From Roseovarius salinarum (lineage in GTDB: Bacteria > Pseudomonadota > Alphaproteobacteria > Rhodobacterales > Rhodobacteraceae), in NCBI RefSeq assembly GCF_002834145.1, contig NZ_PHNT01000021.1, forward strand, positions 1-39,641: a stretch of DNA of 39,641 nt. Reading direction: 5' to 3'. The notes below the pieces were generated by a model. That model searched no databases and was not told where the DNA came from. It was given only the letters and a program-made list of their open reading frames with translations. Both the position numbers and the translations under genes were made by a program. Below are positions 36,242 through 39,641 of the stretch, piece after piece. The stretch's first letter is position 1; every line of letters starts with the position of its first letter.

Positions 36242-37071
36242 ACGTGATGATGCCGACCGACCCCGACCTGGACCAGGAAATCCACCGCCTGCGTGGGCAA
36301 GGCGCCGCCTTCGCGGTCGCGACGGTGGTGCGCACGATGGCCTCGACCGCGGCCCGGCCCGGTGCGCGGGCACTTGTGGACGGTGACGGACGCATCCTGG
36401 CAGGCTTTCTCGGGGGAGGATGCGTGCGGGGCGCCGTCGGCCGCGCGGCGCGGGCCGCCCTTGCCGAGGGCGTCACGAAGTTCCTGTCGCTGCGCCCCGA
36501 GGATCTTCTGGCCGCCGACGGGGTGAGCCCGGGCGAGACCCACGAGGGCGTGGAATACGCCCGCAACGGATGCCCCAGCCGGGGGGCTCTGGACATCTTC
36601 ATCGAGCCGGTACTGCCCAAGCCGCGCCTGCTGGTGTGCGGCGCCGGCCCGGTCGCGATGGCATTGGGCCGGCTTTCGGAGGGGTTCGATTTCCATCGCA
36701 CGCTTGCCCATGCCGACGGCGCCGATGTTCCCGCGGGGGCGTTCGACGCGCAGGCCGGAACCCTCATGGATGTCGGGGCCTGGCCCGGCGCGGATTTTGT
36801 CGTCGTCGCGACGCAAGGGGCCGGTGATGCGCGGGCGATGTCGCAGGCCATGGCGCGCGACCCCGAGTATGTCGCCTTCGTCGGCAGCCGCCGGAAGTTC
36901 GCGGCCCTGTCCGAGACGCTGGTGGCGCAAGGGGCCGATCCCGCTGCCCTGGCCCGCGTGCGTTCGCCGGCTGGCCTGCACATCCACGCGATCACGCCCG
37001 ACGAGATCGCCCTGTCGATCCTCGCGCAGATCGTCGCCGCCCGCCGCAGCGGCGCGCGTGACGATGCATAG
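36238..37071 (+). CDS. coxF: XdhC/CoxI-family maturation protein CoxF
   Basis: A 277-residue protein of the XdhC family. The N-terminal domain has AGFLGGGCVRGAVGR, corresponding to the family's GGC motif, with one conserved Cys. The C-terminal Rossmann-like domain (from about 120) reads KPRLLVCGAGPVAMALGRL and VVVATQGAGDARAM. XdhC proteins bind molybdenum cofactor and help in its sulfuration. It uses a GTG start overlapping the coxE stop. The second gene of this type often found in cox clusters (coxI) is not in the window. Confidence 0.88.
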   Translation: MNVMMPTDPDLDQEIHRLRGQGAAFAVATVVRTMASTAARPGARALVDGDGRILAGFLGGGCVRGAVGRAARAALAEGVTKFLSLRPEDLLAADGVSPGETHEGVEYARNGCPSRGALDIFIEPVLPKPRLLVCGAGPVAMALGRLSEGFDFHRTLAHADGADVPAGAFDAQAGTLMDVGAWPGADFVVVATQGAGDARAMSQAMARDPEYVAFVGSRRKFAALSETLVAQGADPAALARVRSPAGLHIHAITPDEIALSILAQIVAARRSGARDDA

Positions 37072-37172
37072 GGTCGTATCGATCATCCGGCGCCTGGTGC
37101 GCCCTCGCCTGTCCGCGTCCCGGGCCGAGATCCTGGCGCGCGTCAAGTTTCCATGTTGTTGAGGAGGAGCCT

Positions 37173-37625
37173 ATGGAACTCAAGGAAGACGTCTTCATCC
37201 CGGCACCGCGCGAGCGGGTTTATGATGCGTTGAACGACCCCGAGGTTCTGCGCGCCAGCATCCCGGGCTGCGAAGAGCTGGAAAAGACCGGCGAGAACGA
37301 GTTCGCCGCCAAGGTCACCCTGAAGATCGGGCCGGTGAAGGCGCGCTTCGCGGGCACGGTAACGCTGCACCCCGAGGCCCCGCCCGAGAAGTTCTCGCTC
37401 GACGGGCAGGGCAACGGCGGGGCGGCCGGATTCGCCAAGGGCGGCGCGGTCGTGACCCTGGACGAGGAAGACGGCGGCACCCGCCTGTCCTACGACGCGC
37501 GGGCCGAGATCGGCGGCAAGCTGGCGCAACTGGGCAGCCGCCTGGTGCAGGGCACGGCCAAAAAGCTCGCCGCCAAGTTCTTCGCCAGCTTCGCCGACCA
37601 TGTCGCGCAGGAGACCTCGGCCTGA
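37173..37625 (+). CDS. coxG: CoxG membrane-anchoring protein (SRPBCC fold)
   Basis: A 150-residue START/SRPBCC-fold protein: MELKEDVFIPAPRERVYDAL, PGCEELEKTGENEFAAKVTLKIGPVKARF and FAKGGAVVTLDEEDGGTRLSY are the usual CoxG pattern. In O. carboxidovorans CoxG tethers CO dehydrogenase to the cytoplasmic membrane. The gene has a GGAGGAG ribosome site, follows coxF by 101 bases, and is followed within 2 bases by a terminator that closes the operon. Confidence 0.93.
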   Translation: MELKEDVFIPAPRERVYDALNDPEVLRASIPGCEELEKTGENEFAAKVTLKIGPVKARFAGTVTLHPEAPPEKFSLDGQGNGGAAGFAKGGAVVTLDEEDGGTRLSYDARAEIGGKLAQLGSRLVQGTAKKLAAKFFASFADHVAQETSA

Positions 37626-37626
37626 T

Positions 37627-37681
37627 CCTGCTGCCCGGTTGGGTGGCCGCACAAAAAAGCCGGGCGTGGCGCAGGTTTTTT
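37627..37681 (+). terminator. Rho-independent terminator of the cox operon
   Basis: Nested stem: CCTGC with GCAGG outside, and GCCCGG (37633-37638) with CCGGGC (37660-37665) inside, followed by TTTTTT at 37676-37681. The stem is split by an unequal bulge (1 versus 5 bases), but its position directly after coxG is convincing. Confidence 0.7.
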
Positions 37682-37762
37682 GAACAATTCTCTTGCTGAG
37701 AACGTCGGTGCGAAAGTCGGCCACGGTAGCGGCGGGATATTCCTGCTGCGGGCGGTGACCTA

Positions 37763-38690
37763 CCCAGCTTGTCGTAGATGTGCTGCATCCAGGCGAAGTT
37801 GGCGTTGCCGACCGGGGGCGTGCCGAATTTCCAGCGCCGATCCTCGGCCAGGATGTCGCCGGACCAGTCGGACACGTTGAAGGGCGGGTTGGCCATCACG
37901 TAGTCGAACTTCTCGTCCGGGAAGGCATCTCGGAGCAGCGTGCGCTCGGCGTTCCATTGCAGGTTCGCGACGATCCCGCGGATGGCGAGGTTCATACGGG
38001 CGAGGCCGGAGGTCGTGTGGTTCCGCTCCTGCCCGTAGATTGCGAGGTCGGCGCGGCGATACTTGTGCGCCTCCAGGAAATTCTCGGACTGGACCATGAA
38101 GGAGCCGGACCCGTGGCAGGGCTCATACAGGCGGCCACGCGCGGGCTCGATCATCTGGACGATGAGCTCGACGACCGGCTTCGGCGTATGGAAGTCGCCG
38201 CCGCGCTTACCCTCGTTGCTGGCGAACTCGGAGATGAAATACTCGTAGATGCGGCCGATCAGGTCGAAGTCCCTGGGCGTGCCGTCGAGCTCGATGTTCG
38301 AGAAGAGGTCGATCAGGCCGGTGACGATGGCCGGGTCGAGTACCTCGCGACCGAAGACCTTCGGGAGCGCGCCCTTGAGCTGCTCGTTGTCGGCCTCGAT
38401 CGCGCGCATGGCGTTGTCGACCTTGACCCCGATGCCCTTGTCCTTGGCGTTTGCGGCCAGTGTGCTCCAGCGTGCGGCTTCGGGTACCCAGAAGATGCCT
38501 TCTGCAAGGTATTCATCGGCGTCCTCGGCCACCTCCTCTCCTTCGGGCAGGAGCTCGTCGTACTTTCGCTGGAAGGCAGTGCCGATGTAGCGCAGGAACA
38601 GCAGGCCCAGGGCCACGTGCTTGTATTCGCCCGGGTCCATGGATCCGCGCATCTTGTCGGCGCCGCGAAGAGCGTCTTCTCGATGCTCAT
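37763..38690 (-). pseudogene. hsdM: Type I restriction-modification methylase (hsdM), broken
   Basis: A gene for a type I adenine methyltransferase (M subunit), decayed at both ends. It starts MSIEKTLFAA at 38690, with the ribosome site GGGAGGG. After ten codons it shifts frame and continues ADKMRGSMDPGEYKHVALGLLFLRY. The body is good: IYEYFISEFAS, GGDFHTPKPVVELIVQMI, and the catalytic NPPFN (VMANPPFNVSDW). The SAM-binding loop reads YEPCHGSGSF where relatives have PCCGSGG. The frame ends abruptly after MQHIYDKLG at about 37763, about 150-200 residues short. No hsdS or hsdR is present. Therefore a relic of a restriction system, probably cut by the same rearrangement that placed it against the cox terminator. 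Confidence 0.8.
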
Positions 38691-38891
38691 CTGCCCTCCC
38701 TTTCTGGCATTGGTTCCGCCAGCCTGTTGTTTCTCTGGCCTTTATCGGAAGGATCGGGTCGCGGATCAATTGCCGGCGTTTATTCAAAAGGAAGTGTCTG
38801 GGCTCCGCATTGCTTACCTCAGGGACGCGATTTTTCCGTTGCGTCGCGAACGCCCCCATTTCCTTCGCGCCGGCCTGCAGGGGGCGGTGTC

Positions 38892-38927
38892 GGTAGGTGT
38901 CGGTAGTGCGCCTACCAACGACCTACC
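38892..38927. promoter_or_regulatory. Nested inverted repeats before the KfrA-like gene
   Basis: GGTAGG and GGTAG (38892-38906) mirror CTACC and CCTACC (38912-38927), forming a two-level palindrome 24 bases before the KfrA-like start. KfrA proteins of plasmids bind repeats of this kind in their own promoter, so autorepression is likely. Confidence 0.6.
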
Positions 38928-38950
38928 ACGACCGATGCGAGGACACAGAG

Positions 38951-39462
38951 ATGACGGATACGACAACGATCCCGAAAGATGAGCGCCCGCGGGTGATCGA
39001 GCAACGGCTGCGCGAATTCCGGCGCGACAACCCGGGCAAATGGATGCCTTGGAAGGACCTGCTCAGTGAGATCGGCGGATCCGAACGCGAGTTCTCCCGG
39101 ATGATGCGGGCCGCCAAGGAAAAGATCCTCGCCGAGGAAGCGGTGGTCGCGAACGCCCCGGACCTGCCCGACGAGATGAAAAAGAGGAATTCGAACGCTT
39201 CGCGCACGGGATGTGGAAGCGGGCCTGCGACATGGCCGACGTGACCGCCGCGGAATTGCGCCGTGCGCGGCAGGCCGACCGTGACGCCATGGACCATGAA
39301 CGCGCCGAGCACGACGAGATGCTGTCGGCACTCGTCGCGGAACGCGATGCCCTGCGCTCCGAGGTCGAGGCGCTCCGGGGCGATGCGTCGGAGACCGAGG
39401 CACAGTTGAACACCACCCGCGACGAGCTGCTGCAGGCGAGGGCGGCCCTGGAAGTGACCTGA
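38951..39462 (+). pseudogene. KfrA-like plasmid DNA-binding protein, frameshifted and cut by an IS
   Basis: The first frame (38951-39244) has a helical DNA-binding domain: ERPRVIEQRLREFRRDNPG, then DLLSEIGGSEREFSRMMRA. This resembles the KfrA N-terminal domain of broad-host-range plasmids. The second frame (through 39462) continues EEFERFAHGMWKRACDMA and a long Glu/Ala/Arg coiled coil, the KfrA tail. They join if one A is added to the A5 run at 39179-39183. A natural indel, a sequencing error or slippage could each explain it; the run is not a standard A AAA AAG slippery site. The last residues EVT come from the IS3-type end, so the original C-terminus is lost. Function, if any, is in plasmid partitioning or nucleoid binding. 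Confidence 0.65.
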
Positions 39463-39554
39463 GCCCCGTTTCCTCTTCTATTTTGAGGTAGAGTCCGTCC
39501 CAACTGACCTGAGCCCCGTTTCCTCTTCTATTTTGAGGTAGAGTCCGTCCCAAC
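39455..39554 (+). repeat. Exact 50-bp tandem repeat of an IS3-type element end
   Basis: The 50 bases at 39455-39504 (TGACCTGAGCCCC ... GTCCGTCCCAAC) are repeated exactly at 39505-39554 with no spacer. The unit includes the terminal bases and the region upstream of the transposase start. Confidence 0.9.
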
Positions 39555-39641
39555 GAAGGAGACGGATGGAATGAAGAGATCACGGTTCAGCGAAGAGCAG
39601 ATCATCGCGATCCTGAAGCAGCAGGAGAGCGGCCTGGCGAC
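39505..39641 (+). mobile_element. IS3-family insertion sequence, 5' end, cut by the window
   Basis: The left end, with TGACCTGAGCCCC, is followed by the ribosome site AAGGAG and an OrfA start. The end sequence TGACCTGA-CCCCG-type and the OrfA start are typical of IS3-family elements. The element interrupts the KfrA-like gene. Its right end and OrfB lie beyond the window. Confidence 0.7.
39571..39641 (+). CDS. IS3-family transposase OrfA, N-terminal fragment
   Basis: Starts at ATG 39571 and runs off the window: MKRSRFSEEQIIAILKQQES. This is the N-terminal helix-turn-helix segment of IS3-family OrfA (HTH_Tnp_1), which binds the terminal inverted repeats and joins OrfB by programmed -1 frameshifting in intact elements. 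Only 23 codons are seen. Confidence 0.75.
   Translation, partial: MKRSRFSEEQIIAILKQQESGLA

Noticed and set aside
38885..38930. GGTAG repeats as replication iterons
   Set aside because: Only four short copies arranged as inverted repeats and no replication-initiation gene nearby; an operator fits better.

Overview
The window is high-GC DNA, most likely from an alphaproteobacterium of the Rhodobacterales (roseobacter/Paracoccaceae) type. I infer this from the gene set rather than from any rRNA: a form I CO dehydrogenase cluster, a selenium-binding-protein-type methanethiol oxidase, a DmdA-like GcvT-family protein, an N-type ATPase, and a Hint-domain protein of the kind common in that group. 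No rRNA or tRNA gene was seen. Mobile and decayed DNA sits at both ends and at about 26.1-28.9 kb, so this looks like an accessory or plasmid-like region.

Left part (1-10.3 kb). A broken PAS histidine kinase (minus strand) is followed by an internally deleted IS5-type insertion sequence of about 0.6 kb. A complete nine-gene N-ATPase operon comes next, all on the minus strand and transcribed atpD-C-Q-R-B-E-F-A-G. Upstream of it on the same strand is a beta-CASP metallo-beta-lactamase RNase-like gene.

Middle part (10.4-18.6 kb). A 931-residue secreted protein joins a propeller-like repeat region to a C-terminal chagasin-type (I42) cysteine-protease-inhibitor domain. It is followed by an eroded Fpg/Nei DNA glycosylase remnant. 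A zinc-uptake locus is next: zur-znuC-znuB (minus) is divergent from znuA (plus), with a 17-bp dyad Zur-type operator between them. A YbfB-type MFS transporter follows.

Sulfur-related region (18.7-26.0 kb). iclR-mtoX-membrane protein (minus) faces dmdA-like-osmC-ECHDC3-like-MFS (plus). A 31-bp palindrome lies just upstream of iclR. Together this looks like a locus for one-carbon/methylthio compound breakdown with thiol or peroxide protection, under one IclR regulator. Its exact substrate is not settled.

Junction region (26.1-28.9 kb). An AT-richer segment with an unrecognised 204-residue gene and a perfect hairpin is followed by a Hint-domain protein and a frameshifted EAL fragment.

Right part (29.0-37.7 kb). 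A well-conserved form I aerobic CO dehydrogenase cluster reads coxC-M-S-L-D-E-F-G (plus) and ends at a strong terminator. CoxC is a membrane MHYT-LytTR regulator, CoxM/S/L are the enzyme subunits, and CoxD-G are maturation and anchoring factors. The CoxL active-site motif AYRCSFR is present.

Right edge (37.7-39.6 kb). A frameshifted and truncated type I methylase gene (hsdM) lies beside a KfrA-like plasmid gene. The KfrA-like gene has its own inverted-repeat operator, is broken by a poly-A frameshift, and is cut off by an IS3-type element. The first 50 bp of that element are present twice in exact tandem.
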